A stretch of DNA of 14,216 bases. Origin: Burkholderiales bacterium. GTDB lineage: Bacteria; Pseudomonadota; Gammaproteobacteria; Burkholderiales; Casimicrobiaceae. Both the position numbers and the translations under genes were made by a program. The DNA is taken from contig JANXNO010000253.1 of the NCBI GenBank assembly GCA_025354075.1, positions 1-14,216 of the forward strand, written 5' to 3'. A model generated the notes under the pieces. The model ran no database searches. It was given only the letters and a program-made list of their open reading frames with translations, and was not told the origin of the DNA. Shown piece by piece: positions 1 through 6,239 of this stretch (positions are counted from its first letter, which is position 1; each line of letters begins with the position of its first letter).

Positions 1-249
1 GTGCGAGCCATCGGCGTGGGTGTGGTGAGTGAGCCAATGCATGTTCTGGCCCAGCACCTCTGCTGAATCGTAGCCCAGCATCTGCGCACCGGCGCGATTG
101 ATAAACACGCAGAGCCCGTCAAGATCAATACCGAAAATGCCTTCACCTGTGGACTCCAGCAGCAGCCCGAGCTGATCATGCCAGGCGAGCGCATGCGGGC
201 TGCCCTGGGACGGGGTCGACGTCGGAATTTCAGCGGCTTGCGAGTGCAT
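1..249 (-). CDS. PAS-domain sensory protein, N-terminal fragment (runs off the left edge)
   Basis: The first 83 residues of a signalling protein are visible. After about 20 polar residues comes the start of a PAS sensor domain: LLESTGEGIFGIDLDGLCVFINRAGAQ is the usual opening (residues about 30-56), followed by the MLGY and EVLGQNMHWLTHHTHADGSH stretch found in PAS domains of hybrid histidine kinases, GGDEF proteins and sigma-54 activators. The output domain lies outside the window, so the type of regulator cannot be decided. The ATG at 249-247 is the only plausible start, since the frame has a stop a short way upstream and no other start codon between. It is divergent from the VWA gene with only 46 bases between the two start codons, so their promoters must overlap or share that gap. 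PAS assignment is firm; function beyond sensing is unknown. Confidence 0.8.
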   Translation of the reverse strand, partial: MHSQAAEIPTSTPSQGSPHALAWHDQLGLLLESTGEGIFGIDLDGLCVFINRAGAQMLGYDSAEVLGQNMHWLTHHTHADGSH

Positions 250-295
250 TTCACCGACTTTAGCAAACGTCGCCTCATTCTGTGAAAATTGCCGC

Positions 296-1468
296 ATGCT
301 CCTCGACTTTTTCTACCATCTGCGCCATCGCGGCCTCAAACCCAGCACGCGTGAATTCCTGACGTTGCTCGAAGCGTTGAAGGAGGACGTGATTTCGCCG
401 TCTATCGACGATTTCTACTTTCTGTCTAAAGCGACGCTGGTCAAGGACGAAGGCAAGTTTGATCGCTTTGATTTTGCGTTCGCGGAATACTTCAAGGGCG
501 TGGCCGAACTGGTCGATTTGAAGACGGCGATTCCTGACGAGTGGCTGAAGAAAATCCTTGAGAAAACACTGACGCCAGAAGAGCGCGAAAAGCTCAAGGC
601 GATGGACTGGAACGAGCTCATGGAGACGCTCAAGAAGCGGCTCGAAGAGCAGAAAGAGCGGCATCAGGGCGGCAACAAATGGATAGGCACCGGCGGTACC
701 TCGCCGTTCGGCGCGTACGGCGAAAACCCGGCGGGCATCCGCATCGGGCAGGACAAGAGCAGGAATCGCAGCGCGGTGAAAGTGTGGGACGAACGGCAGT
801 TTCGTGATTACGACGACAACGTTGATTTCAACACGCGCAATATCAAGGTCGCGCTGCGTCGCCTGCGCCGCTTCGCTCGTGAAGGTGCGGTCGACGAGCT
901 GGATTTGCCACACACACTGGAAGAGACCGGCAAGAACGCTGGCATGCTGTCAATCCAGATGCGGCCCGAGCGGAGCAACGCAGTGAAGGTGTTGCTGCTG
1001 CTCGACATCGGCGGCTCGATGGACGATCACGTTGAGCAGGTGGAGGCGCTGTTCTCGGCGGCGAAAACCGAGTTCAAACGGCTGGAGCATTTTTACTTTC
1101 ATAACTGTCTGTACGACTTCGTGTGGAAGACCAACCGCCGGCGCACCACCGAGCGCACGCTGACCATGGATCTGCTGCACAAATACGGGCCTGACTATCG
1201 CGTGATTTTCGTCGGCGACGCGGCGATGAGCCCTTACGAAATCGAGATGGAAGGCGGCAGCGTTGAATACACCAACAGCGAGACCGGCAAGGTGTGGCTG
1301 CAACGCATGACCAATCACTTCAAGCGCGTCGCGTGGCTAAACCCGATGCCACCGCGCTCGTGGGAATACACATACTCCACCGACATCATCAAAAAGATCA
1401 TGAACGACCGCATGTATCCGACGACGGTGCAGGGGCTTACTGATGCTATGAAGGCGTTGACGAAGTAA
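296..1468 (+). CDS. VWA domain-containing protein, CoxE-like
   Basis: This encodes a 390-residue soluble protein with no signal peptide or membrane segment. The N-terminal half (about 1-130) is the helical region of CoxE-like proteins, opening MLLDFFYHLRHRGL. A basic, Arg-rich linker (about 165-205, with RNIKVALRRLRRF) precedes a C-terminal von Willebrand A fold. The metal-ion-dependent adhesion site appears as LLLLDIGGSMDDH (about 234-246), a DxGGS form instead of the textbook DxSxS; from memory this form is usual in this subfamily. Later strands such as YRVIFVGDAAMSPYE and KRVAWLNPMP fit the fold. Relatives usually act beside a MoxR-type AAA+ ATPase as a metal-insertion or complex-assembly pair, but no such ATPase is in view; the upstream neighbour is a divergent PAS gene. 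The ATG at 296 is the only start in the open frame, although no clear Shine-Dalgarno precedes it. Family call is sure; substrate unknown. Confidence 0.88.
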   Translation: MLLDFFYHLRHRGLKPSTREFLTLLEALKEDVISPSIDDFYFLSKATLVKDEGKFDRFDFAFAEYFKGVAELVDLKTAIPDEWLKKILEKTLTPEEREKLKAMDWNELMETLKKRLEEQKERHQGGNKWIGTGGTSPFGAYGENPAGIRIGQDKSRNRSAVKVWDERQFRDYDDNVDFNTRNIKVALRRLRRFAREGAVDELDLPHTLEETGKNAGMLSIQMRPERSNAVKVLLLLDIGGSMDDHVEQVEALFSAAKTEFKRLEHFYFHNCLYDFVWKTNRRRTTERTLTMDLLHKYGPDYRVIFVGDAAMSPYEIEMEGGSVEYTNSETGKVWLQRMTNHFKRVAWLNPMPPRSWEYTYSTDIIKKIMNDRMYPTTVQGLTDAMKALTK

Positions 1469-1481
1469 TTTCCGCCGCCTG

Positions 1482-1504
1482 TTGATTGCAAATAGTGCAA
1501 TCAA
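1482..1504. promoter_or_regulatory. Inverted-repeat operator candidate of hicAB
   Basis: A perfect 9-base inverted repeat (TTGATTGCA, 5-base spacer AATAG, TGCAATCAA) lies in the 51-base gap between the VWA stop and hicA. It covers the proposed -35 element. HicB-type antitoxins carry DNA-binding domains and repress their own promoters at palindromes, so this is the natural binding site for the HicB encoded two genes down. The repeat is seen directly; its role is inferred. Confidence 0.72.
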
Positions 1505-1513
1505 TCATATAAT
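1486..1513 (+). promoter_or_regulatory. Sigma-70 promoter of hicAB
   Basis: A consensus -10 box TATAAT (1508-1513) follows a -35 candidate TTGCAA (1486-1491) with a 16-base spacer. The expected transcription start, 6-8 bases after the -10 box, falls at about 1519-1521, on the hicA ATG itself, so the message would be leaderless or nearly so. The -35 box is inside the palindrome at 1482-1504, so a bound repressor would block polymerase. Confidence 0.7.
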
Positions 1514-1519
1514 CAGGCT

Positions 1520-1774
1520 ATGAACAGCAAGCAGCGAAAGACGCTGGAATCCATATTCGCAGACCCTGTCAACGGAAATCTCGAGTGGAGTCTGATCGAA
1601 TCGCTGCTCAAGGCGGTGGGCTGTCGGGTGATTGAGGGCAGCGGCTCTTCGGTGACGTTCGAAAACGATGGTAAACGTGCCTACTTTCACCGCCCGCATC
1701 CTGAACGACAGGCGCTGCGTTATCGGGTTCGCGATGCGCGCGAATTTTTGAGAATGATTGGAGTGTCCCCATGA
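1520..1774 (+). CDS. hicA: HicA family toxin (mRNA interferase-like)
   Basis: This 84-residue protein resembles the longer HicA subfamily: it opens MNSKQRKTLESIFADPVNG and carries the FHRPHP motif (about 56-61) before a short C-terminal helix. HicA toxins fold like a small double-stranded-RNA-binding domain and cut mRNA using a histidine. In the short YcfA-type HicA that histidine sits in a GSHH strand; here the matching strand reads GSGSSVTF (about 40-47) and has no histidine, which I believe is common in this subfamily, so activity may rest on the FHRPHP histidines or be lost. The gene has no usable Shine-Dalgarno and probably starts at the 5' end of its message. Its TGA overlaps the hicB ATG (ATGA at 1771-1774). 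The HicA family call is well supported by the adjoining hicB; toxicity is inferred. Confidence 0.85.
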   Translation: MNSKQRKTLESIFADPVNGNLEWSLIESLLKAVGCRVIEGSGSSVTFENDGKRAYFHRPHPERQALRYRVRDAREFLRMIGVSP

Positions 1775-2106
1775 GCAATGCTATGACCTACAAGGGCTTC
1801 AGTGCACGTGTCGAGTTTGATGCGGAGGATCGCATTTTCGTTGGACGTATTGCGGGTATTCGCGATGTTGTTGGCTTCCATGCCGGGACAGTTGCCGGAC
1901 TGGAAAAGGCATTTCATGAAACAGTCAACGACTATGTGAAAGCCTGTGCCGCGCTTGGACAATCGCCGAATAAGCCTGTCAGTGGCAACATGATGTTGCG
2001 TGTGCCGACAGACGTACATGCGAGCGCAATTCAGGCGGCTGAGTTGGCGGGCGTCAGTTTGAATCAATGGGCGGCAGATGCGTTGCGCACAGCCGCGCAG
2101 CACTGA
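1771..2106 (+). CDS. hicB: HicB family antitoxin and autorepressor
   Basis: This 111-residue partner of HicA has two parts. Residues about 5-70 form the HicB RNase-H-like fold (YKGFSARVEFDAEDRIFVGRI, then the strand-turn DVVGFHAGTVAGLEKAFHETVNDYV). Residues about 76-108 (NMMLRVPTDVHASAIQAAELAGVSLNQWAADAL) read as a ribbon-helix-helix DNA-binding domain of the Arc/CopG type. The first part should bind and neutralise HicA; the second should bind the palindrome upstream of hicA. A good Shine-Dalgarno GGAG (1760-1763) stands 7 bases before the ATG, unlike hicA, so the antitoxin may be translated more efficiently than the toxin from the same message. It converges on kynA with 15 bases between the two stop codons. 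Confidence 0.9.
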   Translation: MSNAMTYKGFSARVEFDAEDRIFVGRIAGIRDVVGFHAGTVAGLEKAFHETVNDYVKACAALGQSPNKPVSGNMMLRVPTDVHASAIQAAELAGVSLNQWAADALRTAAQH

Positions 2107-2121
2107 AGCGGCAGAGCTAAG

Positions 2122-3003
2122 TTAAAGCTCGGTCCGTACCTGCCAAAGCTCAGGAAACAACACAACATCCAGCACCTTGCGCAGATAGTCGACGCCCGTG
2201 GTGCCGCCGGAGCCTATCTTGTGACCGATCATGCGCTCTACGGTAGTGACGTGATTGAAGCGCCAGCGACGGAAGTTGTCCTCTACGTCGACGAGCTTTT
2301 CCGCGAGGTAATACATGTCCCAATGCTTCGCGGTGTCGCGGTACACGCTGACCCATGCCGCGAGCACGTCAGCGTTGGGCTGCGGCATTTCATCGAATCG
2401 GGTGCGCAGCGCGCTCTCGGCGAGCAACCCGCGTTTGCATAGCGCCTGCAACGCAACGTCGTACAGCGAAGGGCTTTCGATCAACGCTGCCAGCCGCGCA
2501 TGATGTTCGGGCTGTTCGGCGAACGGTTTGAGCATGTAGCGTTGCCGGTTACCGAGCAGAAATTCAATGGTGCGATATTGCCAGCTTTGAAAGCCGCTGG
2601 CGCGACCGAACGCGTCGCGAAACTCAAGGTAATCGGCCGGCGTCATCGTCTTCAACACTTCCCACGCACCGCTCATCTGCTCCTGCGCACGCGAGACGCG
2701 GGCGAGCATTTTCATCGCGGGCTCGAAGTTGCCCTCGCCCATGTGCTTGATCGCCCCCGTGAGCTCCTTGATGATCAGACTCATCCACACTTCCTGCACG
2801 TGGTGAATGGTGATGAACAGCGATTCGTCGTGCGCCTCGGTGATCGGTGCCTGCGCGCCGAGCAGTTGTTCGATGCGCAAATAGCTTGAATAGCTGAAGC
2901 TGTCTTTGAACGACTGGTGTGCGTTTTCGGCACCGGTTTCAACCGCTGCGCTGGCTGCGGCATCGCCACCGAAAGGACAAGTGGCTGCGTTTTTGGCGCT
3001 CAC
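2122..3003 (-). CDS. kynA: Tryptophan 2,3-dioxygenase
   Basis: KynA is a cytosolic heme enzyme that opens the indole ring of L-tryptophan with O2 to give N-formylkynurenine, the first step of the kynurenine pathway. The protein has 293 residues, normal for the family. By comparison with the Xanthomonas enzyme I place the active-site Phe63 and His67 in LFITIHH, Tyr125 and Arg129 in YLEFR, the SGFQSWQYR and IEFLLGN motifs at 136-152, and the axial heme ligand His251 in FNHVTTVERMIG. The loop after it reads GSGGTTG, so Ser265 replaces the usual substrate-contacting Thr. The ITIHHVQEVW segment also differs from the common IIQHQTSELW. The GTG start at 3003 overlaps the kynU TGA (GTGA) and has a Shine-Dalgarno AAGGGG 9 bases upstream, so it is translationally coupled to kynU. 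The first 30 residues are Ala-rich and poorly conserved. Confidence 0.95.
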   Translation of the reverse strand: MSAKNAATCPFGGDAAASAAVETGAENAHQSFKDSFSYSSYLRIEQLLGAQAPITEAHDESLFITIHHVQEVWMSLIIKELTGAIKHMGEGNFEPAMKMLARVSRAQEQMSGAWEVLKTMTPADYLEFRDAFGRASGFQSWQYRTIEFLLGNRQRYMLKPFAEQPEHHARLAALIESPSLYDVALQALCKRGLLAESALRTRFDEMPQPNADVLAAWVSVYRDTAKHWDMYYLAEKLVDVEDNFRRWRFNHVTTVERMIGHKIGSGGTTGVDYLRKVLDVVLFPELWQVRTEL

Positions 3004-4241
3004 GTTACTTTTCCCCTTGCCCGAAATTCTGAGCGTAGATACTCGCGTGACTGCATCACCTCGCGCAAATGCCGCGCGGCCTGCACAACATCATCTTCCG
3101 TGACATACAGCGGCGTAAAGCCAAACCGTAAAACATCTGGCGCACGGAAGTCGCCAATCACGCCGCGCGCAATCAGCGCCTGAATGATCGCGTAACCCTC
3201 GGCATGACGGAACGAAACCTGTGAGCCGCGAATATCTGCGCCGCGTGGTGTCGCGAGCGTAAGACCGAAGCCAGCGCATTGCGATTCAACTTCTGCGATG
3301 AAGCGCTCGGTCAACACAACGGACGCTGAGCGCAATGCATGCATATCGACCGTAAGCCACATGTCGAGCGACGCTTCGAGCGCCGCGAATTGCAGGATCG
3401 GCGGCGTGCCCACCGTGAAGCGCTCAATGCCGCGCGTTACCTTGAACAGCGGATCAAACGCGAACGGCGCTTCATGCGCAAACCAGCCAGAAATGGGCGC
3501 GCTGGTACCCGCTGCGTCGAGCGTGTCGAGATGACGTTTCGCGGCGAACACGAACGCCGGCGCGCCTGGCCCGCCGTTCACGTATTTGTACGAACAGCCG
3601 ACCGCGAGATCGGCGTTGCAGGCGTTGAGCTCAACCGGAAAGGCGCACGTCGAATGCGCCAGATCCCACAGCATGAGCGCGCCCTTCGACTGCACGAGCG
3701 CGGTGATCGCCTTCATGTCGTAGCGCTCTCCCGTGCGGTAGTCCACCTGCGTGAGCATCACCACGGCTGTGCGTGCGCCGAACGCGGCAATGGTCGATTC
3801 CATCTCCGCCCGTTTGACGAACTTAAGCTCAAGCGTGCGTGATGCGAGCAAGTCACGCAAACCCTGCGCGATGTACAGATCGGTCGGAAAGTTGTCGATG
3901 TCGGAGATGATGACATTGCGCTCAGGTGCCTTCACCTGCAACGCCAGCGCCGTGAGCAACGATTTGAACAAATTCACCGAGGTCGAATCGCAGGCGATCG
4001 CCTCGCCAGCATTCGCCCCGATCAGACGCGCGATCTTGTCGCCACAACGGCGCGGCGCGTTGACCCAGTCGGCCGTGTTCCAAGAACAAATGAGGCCGTT
4101 GCCCCACTCCTGTTCGACGGTTTTGGCGACAGCAGCGGCTGTGGCTTTAGGCAACACGCCAAGCGAGTTGCCGTCGAGATAAATCACGCCATCGGGGATG
4201 AAAAATTGTTGCCGGTATCCAGCGATGTGGGTTGAGATCAT
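3000..4241 (-). CDS. kynU: Kynureninase
   Basis: KynU is a cytosolic PLP enzyme that cleaves L-kynurenine to anthranilate and L-alanine. The 413 residues match the family length. Seen in order: YLDGNSLG (21-28) at the N-terminus, the FPTDLY cofactor-site strand (118-123), DLAHS with Asp193 and His196, and the PLP Schiff-base lysine Lys219 in CSYKYVNGGPG (216-226). The C-terminal domain holds RGSQVSFRH and DVLRFGFTPLYVTEDDV. The ATG at 4241 is fixed by an in-frame stop 9 bases before it; no strong Shine-Dalgarno is seen. It is the first gene of a two-gene operon with kynA, and is divergent from the CopD-like gene. In many proteobacteria kynB (kynurenine formamidase) accompanies these genes; it is missing here. 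Confidence 0.95.
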   Translation of the reverse strand: MISTHIAGYRQQFFIPDGVIYLDGNSLGVLPKATAAAVAKTVEQEWGNGLICSWNTADWVNAPRRCGDKIARLIGANAGEAIACDSTSVNLFKSLLTALALQVKAPERNVIISDIDNFPTDLYIAQGLRDLLASRTLELKFVKRAEMESTIAAFGARTAVVMLTQVDYRTGERYDMKAITALVQSKGALMLWDLAHSTCAFPVELNACNADLAVGCSYKYVNGGPGAPAFVFAAKRHLDTLDAAGTSAPISGWFAHEAPFAFDPLFKVTRGIERFTVGTPPILQFAALEASLDMWLTVDMHALRSASVVLTERFIAEVESQCAGFGLTLATPRGADIRGSQVSFRHAEGYAIIQALIARGVIGDFRAPDVLRFGFTPLYVTEDDVVQAARHLREVMQSREYLRSEFRARGKVT

Positions 4242-4354
4242 TCGGGCGCATCACTTCGAAAACAGGGCGGTATGATAAGTCGCGGCACGCTCTAACTTTC
4301 TGCCGGATAGCGCACAATGCGCAATCGACATAAAGTCCCACCTAGCCTCATTTC
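4242..4354. promoter_or_regulatory. Divergent control region, kynU / CopD-like gene
   Basis: This 113-base gap must hold the promoters of both divergent genes. For kynU, a TATCAT -10-like hexamer can be read on the minus strand near 4270-4275, but no good -35 box stands at the right distance. I see no perfect long palindrome that would mark an operator and no gene of an Lrp-type KynR activator next to it. Only the role as shared promoter space is supported. Confidence 0.4.
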
Positions 4355-4795
4355 ATGCGAAACCTTGCCCTGCTCCTCCATCTCTCCGCCGCGATCATCT
4401 GGCTGGGCGGCATGGTGTTCGCGCACTTTTGCTTGCGGCCTGCGGTCGCCATGCTGGAGTCGCCGCAACGTTTGAGTTTGATGGTGGCGGCACTGACCCG
4501 ATTTTTCGCGATTGTGATCCCCGCGATTGCTGTGCTCCTGGCAACGGGCGGGTATCTGTACATGGTTCGCGAGGGACTAGCCGCCCCCATCGGCGTTCAC
4601 CTGATGGTTGGCATTGGTATTGTGATGTGCGTTATTTTTGGGCACCTGATCTTCGGACCGTTTCGGCGAATGAAGGCGGCGGTCGCGGCGTCAACATGGC
4701 CGGTGGCCGCCACGCAGCTTGGCAAAATTCGGGTGTTGGTGCTTACCAACATGGTTTTTGGATTTGCCGCAGTGATCGCCGTTCGGCTGCTTTGA
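4355..4795 (+). CDS. CopD-like four-helix membrane protein
   Basis: This is a 146-residue integral inner-membrane protein with four predicted helices at about 4-26, 48-70, 80-102 and 126-145. The first helix carries LHLSAAIIWLGGMVFAHF, the His...Trp-Leu-Gly-Gly pattern typical of CopD-family proteins and their small relatives, and four histidines (9, 24, 82, 97) lie in or near helices, as expected for a metal- or heme-binding bundle. Its role is unknown: CopD proteins are linked to copper, while HemJ, with a similar small fold, acts in heme synthesis. The ATG at 4355 is the only start because a stop lies 9 bases upstream in frame; no clear Shine-Dalgarno. It stands alone between the kyn and ccm operons and is followed by a terminator. 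Alternative: uncharacterised membrane protein family. Confidence 0.72.
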   Translation: MRNLALLLHLSAAIIWLGGMVFAHFCLRPAVAMLESPQRLSLMVAALTRFFAIVIPAIAVLLATGGYLYMVREGLAAPIGVHLMVGIGIVMCVIFGHLIFGPFRRMKAAVAASTWPVAATQLGKIRVLVLTNMVFGFAAVIAVRLL

Positions 4796-4834
4796 TCAAC
4801 CACCGTAGGCATCAGCTTCTCCGCAAGACGCCGC

Positions 4835-4859
4835 AAATACACGGGTCGCGCCGTGTTTT
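4835..4859 (+). terminator. Candidate rho-independent terminator of the CopD-like gene
   Basis: Arms ACACGG (4839-4844) and CCGTGT (4851-4856) pair perfectly around a 6-base loop and run into TTTT (4856-4859), with a matching AAA at 4835-4837. It lies 43 bases after the stop codon. The T-run is short, so efficiency is uncertain. Confidence 0.55.
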
Positions 4860-4925
4860 AGCCTCAAGTCCACTTGCCGCTTTTAGCCGCGCAACCCCAG
4901 TGTGCGTAAGGCTGAGCGCTTAAAA

Positions 4926-5073
4926 GTCAACGCACGTTTTTGACGCCGAGAATGGTTAGATTCACGTTGCGGCGTCAATGCATTATTGGGGCTAAACGGC
5001 CATAAAGCAGACTATCGACGTTTGGCTTGGGTCGCCTATAGCCCTAATGCAGCCGAGCTTTGATCAGAAAGCT
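4926..5073. repeat. Consecutive inverted repeats in a non-coding spacer
   Basis: The 304 bases between the CopD-like gene and ccmG hold no credible gene. Apart from the terminator they contain back-to-back inverted repeats: TTGACGCCG (4940-4948) with CGGCGTCAA (4970-4978); then directly adjoining TGCATTA plus GGGCTA (4979-4985 and 4989-4994, three extra bases between) with TAGCCCTAATGCA (5039-5051), loop 44 bases; then AGCTTT (5056-5061) with AAAGCT (5068-5073). A short GTCAA at 4926-4930 could pair with 4940-4944 instead of the first partner. None is followed by a T-run. It could be a structured RNA, a 3' processing or protein-binding site, or a decayed mobile element end. The repeats are seen; any function is open. 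Confidence 0.5.
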
Positions 5074-5099
5074 TAACCTGCGGATAAGCGAAAAATTAC

Positions 5100-5630
5100 C
5101 TAGCGACCAGCCGCGGAAACCGTGAAATGCGGTGCAAACTTGGTCGCAATGATTTCCTGCGTGACCGGACCGACGTGCTTGGCGCGGATGATGCCGTCTT
5201 TGTCGATCAGAAACGTTTCCGGTGCGCCGTAAACGCCCCAGTCGAGCGCCGCCTTACCGTCTGGATCATAGGCGGACAGGTTGTAGGGATTGCCCGTTTT
5301 GCGAAGCACATCGAGCCCCAGCTCGCGCTTGTCCTTGTAGTTCAGGCCAATGATCGGAACCACCGCCGATTTTTGCAGGGCCATCAAATCGGGATGCTCG
5401 TCTTTGCAGTTTGGACACCAGCTCGCCCATACGTTGAACAGCCAGACTTTACCCTTCAAATCGACAGGCGAAAACGTGGCGCTGGCGTTGCCCAGTTGCG
5501 CAAGCGTGAAAGCGGGTGCGGGCTTGCCGATCAGCGGTGACGGCACCTCGCGCGGGTCGCGGTAGAGCCCAAAGTAGAGTACGGTGGCAAGCGCGAAGAA
5601 AGCGATGGGTAGAAGGAGCTTCTTGTTCAT
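5100..5630 (-). CDS. ccmG: Thiol:disulfide oxidoreductase of cytochrome c maturation (CcmG/DsbE)
   Basis: This 176-residue protein is a periplasmic thioredoxin tethered by an N-terminal helix (about 4-22). It keeps the CXXCH cysteines of apocytochrome c reduced for heme attachment. The redox site is WCPNC (Cys72, Cys75); the common CcmG form is WCPTC, so Asn replaces Thr. The family-specific GVYGAPETFLID stretch (132-143) holds the cis-proline Pro137 and the Glu138 region that sets CcmG apart from general thioredoxins. It starts 2 bases after the ccmE stop, where ccmF would usually be found, and it is the last gene of the operon; ccmH is missing too. Electrons normally come from CcdA/DsbD, not encoded here. 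Confidence 0.92.
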   Translation of the reverse strand: MNKKLLLPIAFFALATVLYFGLYRDPREVPSPLIGKPAPAFTLAQLGNASATFSPVDLKGKVWLFNVWASWCPNCKDEHPDLMALQKSAVVPIIGLNYKDKRELGLDVLRKTGNPYNLSAYDPDGKAALDWGVYGAPETFLIDKDGIIRAKHVGPVTQEIIATKFAPHFTVSAAGR

Positions 5631-5632
5631 GC

Positions 5633-6085
5633 CTACTGCTTGAGGGTCTTCGATGCCATCTCGCGGGCCTTCGTTGCGCGTTCAACCGCGGTGGCTGCCT
5701 CGGGCGGCATGTAGTTCTCGTCGTGCTTGGCGAGCACCTCTTTCGCGCGGAAAACGCCATCATCGCCGAGCGTGCCCTGCGCGACTACGCCTTTTCCCTC
5801 TTTGAACAAATCAGGCAGGATGCCGCTGTACGTCACGGGCACGATCTGCGCGGTGTCGGTCACCCGAAAACTCACGTTGATGCCTTCGCGCTTGACGCTA
5901 CCCACCTCCACCATGCCGCCGAGGCGGAAGGTGCGACCGGTCGGCGCTTCTTTGGCGGTAATTTGTGACGGCGTAAAAAAGAACACCAGGTTCTGATTGA
6001 ACGCGGTGAGCACGAGTGCAGTGGCGACGCCGAGCACGCAAAGTCCGCCAAGGATGAGCGCGAGACGTTTTTGCTTAGTGGTCAT
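5633..6085 (-). CDS. ccmE: Periplasmic heme chaperone CcmE
   Basis: CcmE binds heme covalently in the periplasm and passes it to the ligase. The 150-residue protein has a membrane anchor (about 8-28), then an OB-fold beta barrel ([33 protein letters not shown]) and the heme-binding end [11 protein letters not shown] with His121 as the covalent site and Tyr125 as axial ligand, then a flexible helical tail. The frame is open further upstream (to 6112), but I chose the ATG at 6085 because [14 protein letters not shown] matches the usual family start and leaves an 11-base overlap with ccmD, fitting coupled translation. The histidine type (not the cysteine variant CXXXY) is present. Confidence 0.93.
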   Translation of the reverse strand: MTTKQKRLALILGGLCVLGVATALVLTAFNQNLVFFFTPSQITAKEAPTGRTFRLGGMVEVGSVKREGINVSFRVTDTAQIVPVTYSGILPDLFKEGKGVVAQGTLGDDGVFRAKEVLAKHDENYMPPEAATAVERATKAREMASKTLKQ

Positions 6086-6239
6086 GATTTTCGTGCGATG
6101 CATTGAGTGCATTGCTTCGAGCCCGGTTGAGCATCACAAGTTCCGCGATCACGGCAATTGCCAGCGCGCCATAGCTGCCCCAGACGAAAAAACCCCGTCC
6201 ACCCATATCCCAAAACGCACCCCACGAATCCCACATCAT
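6075..6239 (-). CDS. ccmD: Heme exporter protein CcmD
   Basis: This is a 54-residue single-pass membrane protein that stabilises the CcmABC complex and helps release loaded CcmE. It reads [20 protein letters not shown] then [15 protein letters not shown], the usual CcmD pattern of a W/F-rich start, MGG and FVWGSYG, with the helix at about 18-37 and a hydrophilic C-terminus. Its ATG (6239) overlaps the ccmC stop (ATGA), and a consensus Shine-Dalgarno AAGGAGG (6247-6253) stands 7 bases upstream, the best in the operon. A second ATG follows directly and could serve. It overlaps ccmE by 11 bases. Confidence 0.92.
   Translation of the reverse strand: MMWDSWGAFWDMGGRGFFVWGSYGALAIAVIAELVMLNRARSNALNASHENHDH

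Noticed and set aside
275..913. A 212-codon open frame on the minus strand opposite the VWA gene
   Set aside because: Antisense of a conserved gene; it would also run into the PAS gene's start region with no family resemblance.
2114..2130. Inverted repeat GAGCT / AGCTC between hicB and kynA as a shared terminator
   Set aside because: The stem is only 5 bases with no T-run on either strand, well within chance.
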